Positions 24,835 to 37,003 of a stretch of DNA of 64,000 nucleotides are shown in pieces (position 1 is the stretch's first letter; every line of letters starts with the position of its first letter). Source of the stretch: Polytrichum commune (lineage: Eukaryota; Streptophyta; Polytrichopsida; Polytrichales; Polytrichaceae); NCBI GenBank assembly GCA_950295325.1, contig OX485806.1, forward strand, positions 57,655,169 through 57,719,168, read 5' to 3'. A program made the translations under genes and the position numbers. Below the pieces are notes generated by a model, which was not told where the DNA came from, ran no database searches, and saw only the letters and a program-made list of their open reading frames with translations.

Positions 24835-25950
24835 TTAGTCTACTTTTACAAAATTGATTTTATACAAGTGGCGATTGCATGGCGCAATTGCAATGGCTTC
24901 ACCATCGTAAGATTTGATAATGTATTTGTTTAGGTTGAATTGGATTTTTAAACCGTTCAACACAAGTTTGCTCACCAATAGCAAATTGGCATGCAATTTG
25001 GATACGTGGAGCATATCTTTGATACGAATTTGGTTGATTTTGCCTTTCAAAATTGCTTCTGCGACAATTGATCCCATTTCGATAACTTGGACAATATTAT
25101 TATCATCCAAATGCACATTACGTAGATTGATTACCTCATACGTGTCAAATGCGGCCTTATATAAAATTATATGTTTGAAGGCATCTGAATCCATGATCCA
25201 CTTGCATATGTTCTTAGAATGTCATTCATTACGCATTACAAAAGTGTAGTCGTCATTGTCCTTTGTATTCTTTGATTGTTTTCACTCTTTGTATTTTGCT
25301 TTGTAGCAAAAACACGCAGTGTGGTCTGGTTTATCACAATAGAAACACGAATTTGCACCTTGGCGCGAAAATGAGTTGTCACATTTGTCTTGTCGCAACA
25401 CCATGACGACATCCTCACCTTGAGGTTCATTCTTCTAACACTTTGATATCTCGTGCATCAAACGTGCCGTCATGTTGTAAGTTCCTTCATTGGCATTGTC
25501 TCTCATAAGTTTGCTCGTTAGCATCGTCTCCATGACGGTGATTAAGTATTTGAACGACACTGGCAAACTCTCGAGAAAGATCATGACAATGTCTTCGTTT
25601 CTCACGGGTGCCTCCAAACAAGTGAGTTGATCCGTAAGTACCTTGACCTTGTTGACGTGGTCCAATAAGTGGTTGCCCTTTTGCATCTTGCACGTAAAAC
25701 AATTGCGGCGCATAAAAAGGATGTTAGATAAAATCTTTGTTTTTTGAATGTTGCAAAGGTTCTTCCATGCCTCCGCGGGTCTCTTGGAATCCTTGATTTG
25801 CGCAAGTTAGTTGTCTGTCAAGTTGAGGTTGATGATGGACATTATCTTCTTGACACGTCTTTGGTATTCCTCCAATACTTTGGAATCCGCATTGAAAAAT
25901 GGAGGTTCCTCGAATCCGTCCACAATATCCCAAACATTTATGAATGCCTA
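24835..25950 (-). pseudogene. Ty1/copia copy 2: gag, zinc knuckle, protease remnant
   Basis: Minus strand. A frameshifted gag start lies at 25933-25724. 25713-25435 reads RRNCFTCKMQKGNHLLDHVN and is clearly the same gag as copy 1. A broken zinc knuckle follows at 25430-25236. The protease region is 25194-24835 (MDSDAFKHIILYKAAFDTYE), where the usual Asp-Ser-Gly active site reads DSD. Sequence stops before integrase. Confidence 0.85.
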
Positions 25951-26760
25951 CAACATTTCGATTTTAATTTTTTTTTCATTGAATTTGTCAATAATTCTAG
26001 TGGCATCGCTTTCATATAATACCACCATACGCTTGGATATATACTCAAAACATTCAAAAAATATATATTTAAGACACCCAAATCAATCACATAAGATCTT
26101 TTTCTCCTCAAATGCCTTATATTCTCAAATCATTCAAATAAGAATTTCTACACCTCGAAAAAGTTCAAAAAACACTCAAATAAGTCAAATAAGATCTTTT
26201 TCACCTCAAATATCTAACATTATGAAATCATTTAAATAAAAATTTCCACACCTTAAGAGAGTTTGGCAAACATTCAAATAAGATCTCATTCACCTTAAAT
26301 GTCGTACACTTTCAAATCATTTGAATAAAAAATTTTACACCTCAAGACAGTTCTAGGGACATTCAAATCAATCAAATATAATCTCTCTAATTCAAATGCG
26401 TCTTATACTCTTGCATAATCTTCTTAAAATTCATATTTTCGAGCCATGTGCTATTAGAATTTAAAAACCTTCAAAGCTCTCAAAGAAACTCTTAAATTCT
26501 CAAAACATTCAAATCAAATGCTTTAGAATTTAAACACCTCCAAACCTCTCAAATAAAATTTTCAACCCTCAAGTCTTTCCAGTCATGTCCTAATGAAGTC
26601 TAAACACCTTCAAAGCTTTCACAAGACACCTTTAAACACTCTAAACACTCAAGTCAAATGCTTGAAGGCTAAACACCTCCAAACCTCTCAACGCTCAATA
26701 AACTCAAATCACATGCTCTTGCATCAAACATACATTCATGTAAAAACAAAAAAACAAAAA
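25951..26760 (-). repeat. Copia copy 2 leader with degenerate tandem repeats
   Basis: On the plus strand many imperfect units of the form CACCTC-AAATNNC...CTCAAATCATTCAAATAAGA repeat at very roughly 70 bp. This mirrors the leader of copy 1 (8290-8800) on the opposite strand. Confidence 0.6.
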
Positions 26761-26764
26761 AAAT

Positions 26765-26975
26765 ATTTATAACAACAAAATGCGCCTTCGGACCCCCCTA
26801 ATGCTCCGAAGCGCCAATTCCTCAAGCTCCGCAAACTCAAATGCAATCAAATCTCTAGGTATTTCACTTACATGGTGGATCCATAACCTATTAGAATCAA
26901 TAAGAGATAAAATTGCACAAGTATAGACACCCATACAAAGGCATATGAACAATGCTTGGAATGAGGTGGTTTCAT
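26765..26975 (-). repeat. Copia-family LTR-like segment, copy 2
   Basis: Read on the minus strand it matches the 29200-29460 segment (GCCTTTGTATGGGTGTCTAT, then CTTATTGATTC). It stands upstream of the minus-strand gag, as a 5' LTR would. Confidence 0.55.
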
Positions 26976-27559
26976 GCTCTCATTCTTTTGTCTTTTATTG
27001 TTTTTCTTCTCTTCATTGGTTCATACAAACAATATGATATAACTTGTATTCTTCTTCAACCTAGCATGGTAGTTTTTTCTAACCTCATTCTTTCTCATAT
27101 TTCTTCTTTTATATTTATATTGACTACGAGCAATCTAATGCTCTATTTTATGCACCATCAACAAAGATGTATAATTTGCATGCAACATCAATTGTCATTC
27201 ATGCAACAATGATAAAATGAAAATAGTTGTGAGTTGTGCCATATTGATATTAATGGCAAAAACAATGAACCATGACAACTGGAGATTGCCCTATAAAGAA
27301 TACATAGAAAATTGAAGATTAAATGGAGAAACAACAATCATTCAAAGGCAACAAATTGCTATTAGATACAAGCCATATTTGTTAAGAAAATAAAACCTTG
27401 ATGAGAAAAAAATTAGATGGCATCCAAATAAAATGCATAGCGAGACTGCCAACCACCGCAATCACAGTAGAAACACATGATGGGGTTATGGAAAGATATT
27501 TGTTTGCTAGCCTTACTCTATACAAAATTTTGACTTCACTTTATTGATGGCCGACAATG

Positions 27560-29020
27560 AAGAATGATGTGTACTTATATTGCACATATGACATATGTAA
27601 AAAAATAAGACCCAATGTATTAAAAGGGGTACGACTGATAAATTTGTGCGAAGCATTGAGATCCAAAGGTGCAAGCAAATGGGAGGCCGTAATGCAAGAG
27701 GAGTATGACTTGCTCATGGCCAATGGTAAATGGGAATTGACCAAGCTTCCAAAGGATCACAAGAATGTAGGATGCAAATGGGTATTCTACACCAAGAAAT
27801 ATGCATTGGGTGAAATTATTAGGTATAAGGCATAATTAATAGCAAAGGGATATTTTCAAGTAGTTGGAGTGGATTTTAATGAGACCTTTGCTCATGTGGA
27901 TAAGTTTATCATCATAAGATGCATTCTCGCATTAGAAGGTGCGATGAATTGGCAGATCCACCAAATGGATGTTAAAACAATGTTTTTGAATGGAATATTG
28001 GAGGTGGAGATTTATATGGATCAACCAAAGGATTTTGTACAAGAGGGGAAAGAAGATCTTGTGTGCAAAATCAATAAAACTTTGTACAGGCTCAAACAAT
28101 CACCGAAGGCGTGGTACCACCGTATCGACTCATTTTTATTAACGAGGGCATTTGTAGCAGCCAATCGGATCATTCATTGTGCGTCATACAAACGGGTAAA
28201 CATTTGTTGGTGGCAATCCTCTATGTGGATGATATGATCATATTGGCAAGCAATGTAACCCAATTGAAGTGGTTTAAATCGGAGCTTGAGATGAATGATC
28301 TCGGAAAATTGTATTATTTCTTAGGAGTGGAATTTGAGAGGAATAGAGAAGCCCGTACCATTATCACGGACCAAAAAAACTAGATTGAAGTGGTCCTCAA
28401 GCATTTTAACATGAAAGAATGTAAACATGTTGGAATTCCGTTCAATGTGAATTCAAAATTATTGAAACTTTCGTATGAAGAATTTGTGAATGTGCAAAGG
28501 GAAATGGAAGGTGTTCTATACAAGGCCGGAGCAAGATCTCTCATGTATGTAATGATGGCCACGAGGGCCGATATTGCATTTGCGGTAAGTACGGTGAGCC
28601 AATTCATGTCGAAGGCCGGTCCACCGCATTGGATGGCCATAAAACATATCATGAGGTATTTGAAAGGTACTTTAGACTTCAAATTATGCCTTGGAGGCAA
28701 GGATATTATCTTAAGAGGTTTTTGTAATGCGGATCGGACGGGAGATGCAAACAACCATCGATCTACCACGAAATATATGTTTTTGTGTTGGAGTTGGAGT
28801 CAGTTCATGGAAATGCAAGAAACAACCAACCATTTCATTGTCTACAACAAAGAAAAAGTACATGGCTATTAGCCATTGTACTAAGGAAACGGTTTGGCTT
28901 AGGCAACTTTTGACGGATGTAGGATATATGGAAGAATGACCGACATTTATCATGTGTGACAATGAATGATGCGTAGCATTTGTAAAGAATCCCACACACC
29001 ATTCTTGCACCAAACATATC
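27560..29020 (+). pseudogene. Ty1/copia copy 3: reverse transcriptase and RNase H remnant
   Basis: Reverse transcriptase begins with WEAVMQEEYDLLMANGKWEL and continues through QIHQMDVKTMFLNGILEVEI, EDLVCKINKTLYRLKQSPKA and the catalytic LYVDDMIIL (near 28220). RNase H follows from 28390 (RGFCNADRTGDANNHRSTTK), where the usual catalytic CDAD reads CNAD. Stops or shifts occur near 27833, 28150, 28381 and 28790. It is oriented opposite to copy 2, which ends about 600 bp away, so the two are not one element. Confidence 0.88.
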
Positions 29021-29199
29021 AATGTACAACATCACTTCATTAAAGAAAAACTAAAAAACTAAAAAATATGTTTCAAAATATTGTCCTACGGGGGATATGA
29101 TAGCGGACATGCTAATCAAACCACTTGCAAAGGATAAGTATCATGCATTAACAAAGGCAATGGATTTAGAAGCCTTTGACTACTCGCAAATTGGGAGCG

Positions 29200-29460
29200 T
29201 AGAGAATAGATCATTAGATTGCTTGTAGTGAATAGAAATATAAAAGAATAAACATGAGTAAGAAAAATATTAGAATAAGGCTACCATGCTAGTTTGAAAA
29301 AAAATATGAGTTATCCCATATTATTTTTGTGAACCAATGAAGAAAAAAAAATCCAAAGCATGAGACCATCTCACATAAAACATTGTTTACATGCCTTTGT
29401 ATAGGTGTCTATGCTTGTGCAGTCTTATCTCTTATTGATTCTTCTAGATGGTAGGTCATT
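29200..29460 (+). repeat. Copia-family LTR-like segment, copy 3 (3' LTR position)
   Basis: It lies just after the copia RNase H and shares text with 10860-11130, with 31047-31200 and with 26765-26975 (reverse). Confidence 0.55.
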
Positions 29461-30049
29461 AATAAACGCCAATGACTATTAGTTGCCATGTTTGATTTGT
29501 ATCCAAATGTTTCTCTTCATGATCATGTAGCATTGTTACTAAGGTTTTACTTCTCTTTCGTTGATGCATATCTTTATTTTCCCATTTGGAATTATCTTTT
29601 TCCAATCACATTCTTCTATGAAGAATGTTTTATTCCAATAAACCATTTTTTCAAATTTTTCTTAGATTTTCCATTTCCGGTGAAGTTCTTGCAAGTCAAA
29701 TTTTGAATGTTAGGAATTTTCCCATTTTTGTGTGCTTTGGAACCTCTATTTATAAGCATTTTTTTATTTTTTTAATATTTTTTTTACTTTCTAAATCTTC
29801 TTTCCATTCATGTTTTTCATCTGGATCTTTTTACTCTTTGATTTTTTTTCATTCCTATCTAAACATACTAGGCATTCTTAGCAATATTTCCACACATCCT
29901 TTTTCTGTTGTGGCCACCAATAAGGTGTTGCTAATGCTTGGTGCTAGGTTTGTTGAAAAAGATGGTGTATTTTTTCTTGCTCATGAGCTTCAATATAAAC
30001 ATATTCTATGATATCTTCGGATATGCATATATTGACTTGCCCACCCTAG
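29461..30049. other. T-rich non-coding stretch
   Basis: Strongly T-rich. The open frames at 29488-29706 and 29625-30011 are phenylalanine-rich consequences of this and match no family. Confidence 0.5.
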
Positions 30050-31017
30050 CAAATTTTCATTAATCTCCCATCATTTACTGCGTATGGTTCGCTCAATTTT
30101 TAAATCTTAGTTTGATTATTTTTTTAGTTGCCCTTGGCGAGGGTAAACTTTCATGGGTTAGGTATTCCACAAATGGTAAATTCCAATATTCTTTGGGTTG
30201 AATGTGCATCATAAACAAACTAACATCCTGGAATTGATTGACAATTATTTTTGTTGGTTTGTCATCACATGTTTATCTTCCCAGACAAAAAACTACTTTG
30301 AAATCATATTCTTATATGAAGAGCAACAATATCACAATTTTCCTTGACATTATTGGCTGATTAACTCGGGGGGGGGGGGGCAGTGTGTTAAAAAGTTAAG
30401 GATATAGGTGCGAACAACCACTATTTTATAGGGGGGTATTACTTTCAATTCTCTACTTTTTTTCACATGCTATCATTATGTAAATTTCTACTTTGGGTTA
30501 ATAGAAAAATGGCTTGCATTACTTATAAATTCAAATTACCTATTACTTATTATTCCATACCCTATAGTACTTTAAAGATGTCCAGTGCCATTTTTGATAC
30601 CCTATATTACTCTTAAGCCCAATTATAAATTTTTGCTCCCATGTTTTTAAAATACCCTATCATTTGTTCGCACGTATATTGCTACTCCAACCAATGACTA
30701 CCCCCCCCCCCCCGAGCTGATTAATCAAGCTCAACAAGGCTTTGTGGTTGAAATAGAAGACAAATTGATTAGCTAAAAAAATAATAACAGAGTTTTTGTA
30801 TTGAATAAACCATTGCTAAGGTTTTTCTCTTGTTGGTGATAGAATGGTTTTCGACTTTAACATAGTAGATTAAATAATCCATTTTTCTATGAATGTTTTG
30901 TCGTAATACTGCGCCTATGGGTATGTTTGACGCATCACAATGTATATGGAACTCCAAATGTCTAAGATATTCAACCTTGCTTCCATAGATATTAAAGTCG
31001 TCAAGAAACACCTTCAT
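30050..31017 (-). pseudogene. Ty3/gypsy reverse transcriptase-RNase H remnant, split by a MITE
   Basis: Minus strand. 31017 downward reads MKVFLDDFNIYGSK and then, after a deletion, EFHIHCDASNIPIGAVLRQN and KTLAMVYSIQKLCYYF, the RNase H of Ty3/gypsy elements. The frame goes on to FNHKALLSLINQ at about 30725, is interrupted by the G-tract element, and resumes at about 30360 with NQPIMSRKIVILLLF and EYDFKVVFCLGR, the normal continuation of gypsy RNase H. Stops mark it as a relic. Confidence 0.82.
30365..30716. mobile_element. G-tract MITE 1 (352 bp) with 8-bp target duplication
   Basis: It begins CTCGGGGGGG and ends in the inverse CCCCCCCGAG, with a further shared inner word GTGCGAACAA on both arms. 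The flanks CTGATTAA (30357-30364 and 30717-30724) are identical. The insertion splits a Ty3/gypsy RNase H frame, which proves it is an insertion. No coding capacity. An 8-bp duplication is typical of hAT-type transposition, but the terminus is not a standard hAT end. Confidence 0.88.
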
Positions 31018-31046
31018 GAATCCAAATATTCTGCAAGTTGGAAAAT

Positions 31047-31495
31047 ATAGAGCATTAGATTGTTTGTCGTCAATAGAAATGTAATGGAAAATGCATGAAA
31101 AACAATAAAATTAGACTAAGACTACAACATTAATCTGAAGAAAAAAAATTTATCCCATATTGTTTGTATGAACCAATGAAAGGAAAAAATATAATAAGAA
31201 CAATGAAAAAAACCTACACATTTGTAATGCGTAATGGAACATATTCCAAGAGCATGTGCAAGTGGATCATGAATTTGGGAGCCTCCAAACACATGACTTT
31301 GTTGAAGGTGGCATTCAATACATATGAGGTAGTCGTTTCACACAACGTAGATTGGATGATAATAGTGTTGACAAAGCCATTGAAGTGGGATCCATCTTTG
31401 TACAAGCAGTCGTGTAAGATAATATCAACCAAATTTGTATCAAAAATGCGTTCCACGTGCCCAAGTTGCATGCCAATTTGCTTTCAATGAGCAAA
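31047..31495 (+). pseudogene. Ty1/copia copy 4: LTR-like piece and protease fragment
   Basis: 31047-31200 resembles the copia LTR-like segments. From 31206 the frame reads TYSKSMCKWIMNLGASKHMT and VAFNTYEVVVSHNVDW, the protease region seen in copy 2. The catalytic Asp-Ser-Gly is NLG here. The order and missing gag show rearrangement. Confidence 0.75.
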
Positions 31496-31499
31496 TTTG

Positions 31500-33060
31500 T
31501 GTCGAACCTTCTTACACATGCATTCATGACTCTTTCCTTAGTAGGTAACCAATGGTTAGATTGATTACCAATTGTAATCAAATGGCATGGCATCCATGGA
31601 CTACCAGTGGTTTCCATCAAATGAGCTCAATACACTCAAATGTGTACAATTTACATTCCACATCCTCAAATTAGGTTTAATTACACTCAAATGACCACAA
31701 TACCCTCAAATGTGCACATTTGCACTCCACATCTTCAAATAGAACCTTTTACACTCAAATGACATTCAATACACTAAAAACATAACTTAAATGCCTCAAA
31801 CAATTCAAATCAACACTTGCAACCTCCAATGTTCCAATCTGTGTAACTCTGAGCCCCCAAACACCAACCAATTCATTGAACATGCTCCAATGCACTCCCA
31901 ACATGAAGCACCCAAAACGTTCTTTCGAACAATAAAATCTCTCATTAAATATTCCCTATGTAACAAACAATCAAATTTCTAACTCTAGAAATTGCGTAAG
32001 TGGGCCCATAACCTTGAAGCAAAAAACTCAGAGATCAGATTGCATAAGAAAATATGCACACACCCAAAGGCACATGAACAATCTTATGCAAGAAGGATTC
32101 ATATGAGTGATATCAACTACACTCGAGGTACTTCATTTTTGTGAGGTTGTTGGTTACATAGTAGATTTGCAATTTTTTTGAAATTGAAATTGTCCTCACT
32201 TGTTGATGCCTATATTAGTTAAAACTTATTGCATCTTGCAAGTGTGTTGAGGGCAACATATGTGTAAAACTCAAACCATTACTTGAACATATTAATGTAA
32301 ATTGTCACTTTTGTTTGTTTGACATTGAGAATGGATGTAAAATTAACTACAAACTTAAGGGGCTAAATAAAGTTTTTTTAGATGCATATGTTCACCCGCT
32401 AGTTGATGCCAACCTTGAATCTAGAAAACACATACATGTGGTTGACCTAGATTTTGTTATAGACTCCCAACAAACTCTAGATTACATAGCAAAGCAAGGT
32501 AACAATCCAAGATCTAACCCCATGTTATGATTTTGAATAGCCATTGCTTCCACCTATTGGTTCTAGAGTTAGTGGTGAGAGCACTCACAAATGTGGCATT
32601 TGACATGACATCCACATTGGTGAGTGTCAATGTTATGGCTGGACATTTTCTCACCAAAATAAAATTAATGAAAGATCTAAACCTAATAACCTTGGAGGCT
32701 CACCATTGGCATTTGAGATCTTTGGACTAGAATTTTGTATGTGTTGTAAAAATGTACTATGTGGTAAAGTGTTTCGATCCACCATTGGATATCATCCCAA
32801 TAATACAATCCAAAATTTCTTTGCCTTTTTTTTACAATGTCACATTTTGTCATATATATATATTCAAAATTGGCGCCAAAAATCTAGATTAATGATCATC
32901 TCCAATTACAAGCCTCAATATATATATATAGTCTTGAACGACTCTGACCATTAAGATCTATTGGATGAATGCATTGAGATACTAAGTGCAATGAACAAAG
33001 CTAGTGCCACGCCACGTGGAGACTCAAGTCTCGTGTTCGCAATTGATATCAAACACGAGT
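31500..33060. other. Copia debris and AT-rich sequence without a gene
   Basis: 31620-31800 resembles the copia leader repeats (ACTCAAATG words), and 32040-32110 looks like a reversed LTR edge. 31500-31560 on the minus strand matches part of dispersed repeat D (AACCATTGGTTACCTACTAA). Beyond 32110 nothing is recognised. Confidence 0.4.
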
Positions 33061-33978
33061 TCAACCGTTTTGCAGGCTTACTATCCACGCATATGCCCTG
33101 ATATTATGTTTGTGACATATGGCCCGGAATTGGACTAGATTCACATATCAAGTTTGTTATTCTCATCTTTCCTTATGCTTCATCGAAGCATCCTAGTGAG
33201 GGCAGTCTTTATGTTTTGTGAATTTCACATGATGCTTTCGGGGCAACCTTACTGCTAAGGATGCCCCACTTGTGTAGCTCATATCCCAACAATAGCCAGT
33301 TTGAGTAGATGTGGCAAAGTTGGAGCAGAGCTCTACAACCGTGATGATATCTCTAGGCGCATTTAATTATTCTTTGCATCATAGGTGTTGTTGCGTCTTG
33401 AAATCCTAATTGCTAAGGTGTTGCAACATCACAATGAGCAATTGGAAATAACCATGTGTTTTTCAAGATCATTTGGTATATTCATGTTTTTCTCATAACT
33501 TCTTCAACCTTTCAAGAGGTTCAACCGTTTTGCAGGCTTACTATCCACGCATATGCCCTGATATTTTGCTTGTGACATATGGCCCGGAATTGGACTAGAT
33601 TCACATGTCAATTTTGTTATTCTCATCTTTCCTTATGCTTCATTGAAGCATCCTAGTGAGGGCAGTCTTTATGTTATGCGAATTTCACATGATGCTTTTG
33701 GGGCAACCTTAATGCTAAGGATGCCCCACATGTGTAGCTCACATCCTAGCAATAGCCAGTTTGAGTAGATATGGCAAAGTTGGAGCAGAGCTCTACAACC
33801 GTGATGATATCTCTAGGCATATTCAATTATTCTTTGCATCATAGGTGTTGTTGCGTCTTGAAATCCTAATTGCTAAGGTGTCAAACATTACAATAAGCAA
33901 TTGGAAATAGACATGTGTTTTTCAAGATCATTTGGTATATTATTGTTTTTCTCATAACTTCTTCAACCCTTCAAGAGG
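33061..33978. repeat. 459-bp tandem duplication
   Basis: 33061-33519 and 33520-33978 are near-identical direct copies, both starting TTCAACCGTTTTGCAGGCTT. The second ends CCCTTCAAGAGG, and differences are scattered substitutions. Neither copy has a convincing coding frame. Confidence 0.93.
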
Positions 33979-34499
33979 CCCAAGCTAGCCAACAAATAAA
34001 AAATTCCGGATGACAAGAAAAACCATTTGCTCTAGTTGGGGATCTTGAATCGATGAAAGTCAAATCTTGTTGAGAATCTGGCAAAGTGTTGAGGGGCATT
34101 CTGGGTGACAACAATTAAATTTGTAAACAACCAATATGTGCAAAATGTGGGTTGGTTCAAGAAAAACCATCACTTATCAAAATACCTCAAATTTGCGGTT
34201 TTTGGCTAAGCCATTAGCTCATTTGAATGTCATTAAGTTGAAGTTCTTTTGGGATGTCCTAAGTAGTTCAGCCTGTGATATGGAGGTGAACTACAAAATT
34301 GGTTTGTTTGAAAATATGCAAGAGTAGAAACCTCCAACTACTCATTGAATTATGGCAATGAGTTGCAATTTAGGCGAGATTGTGGTCAGAATTGTATAGT
34401 TTCGAGCGTCAAGGTTAGAATTAAGGTTTGGACTTTTGATCTTGAGCACAAAATTTGGAAAGTTGTGTATTAAATGTTTTTAACCACTTGAACCATGTT

Positions 34500-35215
34500 G
34501 TGCACCTCTCCATGAGGACTGCCTACAACACCATGGGCACAAAAAAAACCCCAAAATGATGCCTGGGCCTTGTGGCACCATAGGTGTGAGAGCCCAAGTG
34601 ATCATAACTTTCTTAATACTTGCCTAAATTGGGCAAGTGAAGGGTTCATGGGCATCTATGGAAAATGTAGACATCGATAGAGTAATTGCTTGATAGCATC
34701 TAAAATCATAAGAAGAAATTATGATGGTCTGAAGCGGCTAAGGAAAAATGTCTACTTGGCCCCAATCTTTAGGAGAGAGACAAAAAATTACTTGACAGTG
34801 GGGGTGGGGACCTTGCCCAAATTCCTAGAGGCTTATATGGGTGAGGCAGCATTGCCGACTAATCCCACCCAAGGCAAGACGGCTTGGTCTTCATGGTCAT
34901 TGGCCCAACGTGGGGGTATAGTTGCCAAAGATGCTTTGGGTTGTTATTGTGTGGTTTCGGCAATGCAATGATCAACTCAAGATTGGACCTCCATGAATGG
35001 AAGTTCACATCTAACCATTGGCTACCTACTAAAGGGAGAGTCCCAAATGCATGTATAGGTGGACTAGTCACCAAGCTATGAGCTTGGAGGTCCAAGGTGT
35101 GGGGAGCTAACTATGTGCGTGTGTGGGATACGCAAGGTTAACGCTCATGACACTTGCTAGAGTTGAGAAATGGTCAAAATAAATTAAGGGGAGTTAGCAA
35201 GGGTTGCGAGAAACA
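34500..35215 (+). repeat. Dispersed repeat family D, longest copy
   Basis: Its first part (34500-34720, with CCATGAGGACTGCCTACAAC) resembles 45950-46345. Its middle and last parts (34744-35215, with AAATGTCTACTTGGCCCCAA, GAGGCTTATATGG and TGGCCCAACGTGGG) resemble 49556-50000; the last part also resembles 24400-24640. No coding region. It could be an LTR or a non-autonomous retroelement body. Confidence 0.7.
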
Positions 35216-36618
35216 ATGACAAAAATGTTTCATAGTTGAATGTGTAAACCATGTGTTGTTGGATGAATGTGTTTTGGTGCTACATGTATATATGCAATTG
35301 TGTTTTTAAACAAAACTTCTAGAAGCATTTGCATGTGCTTATAAATGCAAACATTTTGTCACCATTTTCATTTGTGTATGTTTTGAATGAATAGAATGCA
35401 TATTAGGAAACTAAATTGTATGCATATTGTGTTTATGTGTGAATTAAGATCTTGTATGTATAAGTGTTAGATTGTACACGAAATCAACTAAAACTAAAAT
35501 TTATAACTACTATATGATAATGTGAAAATGAATGATAACCAAGTTAACCTACCCACAAGGCTTTTAAAAATAATGAATGTTAGAAAATTACATAATAATG
35601 TGGTCCACAATATTAACGTTTTCCAATGTAACACCCTTTAATATAATATCTTTATGTTCTCACATGTTCCTGCTAAATATAAGGGAGTGAACCCCTTGAA
35701 CTCATCATAGGATTTCAGCAATTGTGACCCTCCCCATTTTTTGGTTGAATTTGTGCCACTGGACCCAAATGCCCACCCGACTTCCTAATTTGCAAAGACA
35801 ATGTGTTGTAATCTAGCAACGTAGATGACAAAAACAAATGGGAGAGTGCCAAACTCATGAATGGATATTATGTTGTTGGAGACAATACCATTTCATATCT
35901 AGAATTTGGAATGATAATCTTTGGGGAGCACATATTTAAGTAAACTACATTAAGTTCAAGTCCAAAATGATAACATGCTGAATTCTATCATGCACATGTA
36001 ATGGAAACATTATCATGTTAAATAATGAGTATAAATGTACAAGTCCATTTTTTAGCATGTCGTTAGTACATATATATTTGGGTTTTTTTTATAAATTTCT
36101 TGTATATAGGGGGTTTAGTTTCATAGTGACCCACACACATCATTTAGTTTTCCAATGAAAAATCCATCAAAAGGTGGTTATCAACATCATCCCCCAAAAA
36201 ACATTTTGTATTGTATTACAACTAGCGGCATTCCGCATTGCCCATTCCCATACTGCACAAAAACATTTTCTCATGCTTTGGGAAAGAAAATAGTGGGTGC
36301 ACTACAAACATATTTATTTTTTATTTAGATTTCTACTCAAGGTGGATTATTTTCATTCACGCTCCTATATATACCTACAAGGTCATGCAACTACTTGAAT
36401 TTGTTGGTGTTGTAGAGTGTGAGTAATGTTACGAGTATTGTTTTCAATTGCATGTATAATAATGTCAGCAAATGATATGTATTGGTTTGGTTAGACTTAA
36501 TAAAAATCAATAATGGGCTGATTTTTTTTAATTAATCCATGGCCACAAGCCCCTTTGACTATTGTTTGAGCAAAATGTTGGTACTTTAGACTAAATATAT
36601 GTAATGAATATAGTGTCA
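35216..36618. other. AT-rich non-coding stretch
   Basis: No supported frame, repeat array or RNA gene. The frame at 36238-36426 has no family resemblance. Confidence 0.5.
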
Positions 36619-36621
36619 CAT

Positions 36622-36645
36622 CACTACAACAAAACATGTCTTTTA
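36622..36645 (+). repeat. CACTA left terminal inverted repeat
   Basis: It begins CACTACAACAAAAC and pairs with 43538-43561. Confidence 0.9.
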
Positions 36646-37003
36646 TTCCCGCACCCACTTCACTGCATGTCTTTTATTACCATAAACAGTGAACGGTTGA
36701 AATTGTTGAAATCCACCTTTACTGTCCTCATGTCTGAGTTTACTTCGGAAAGTCATGGTAGTCATGTGGGACAAGAATGTGCTTGGGAACGCACTTGAGA
36801 ACGTGTTCGGGAACGTCAGAGAACGTTCATTACTACGGATAGTAAAGTGGTCGACTTCACTATGTCACTTCAAAATGTTATGTGTTTTTGGGTTTTCCAT
36901 AGAATGCTCACAAAATAATGGCCCATTTATTTTTGCACACATATAATGAAATACACATATTCGACCACAATATGAGATTATCACATACTCAAGATATTAG
37001 TAT

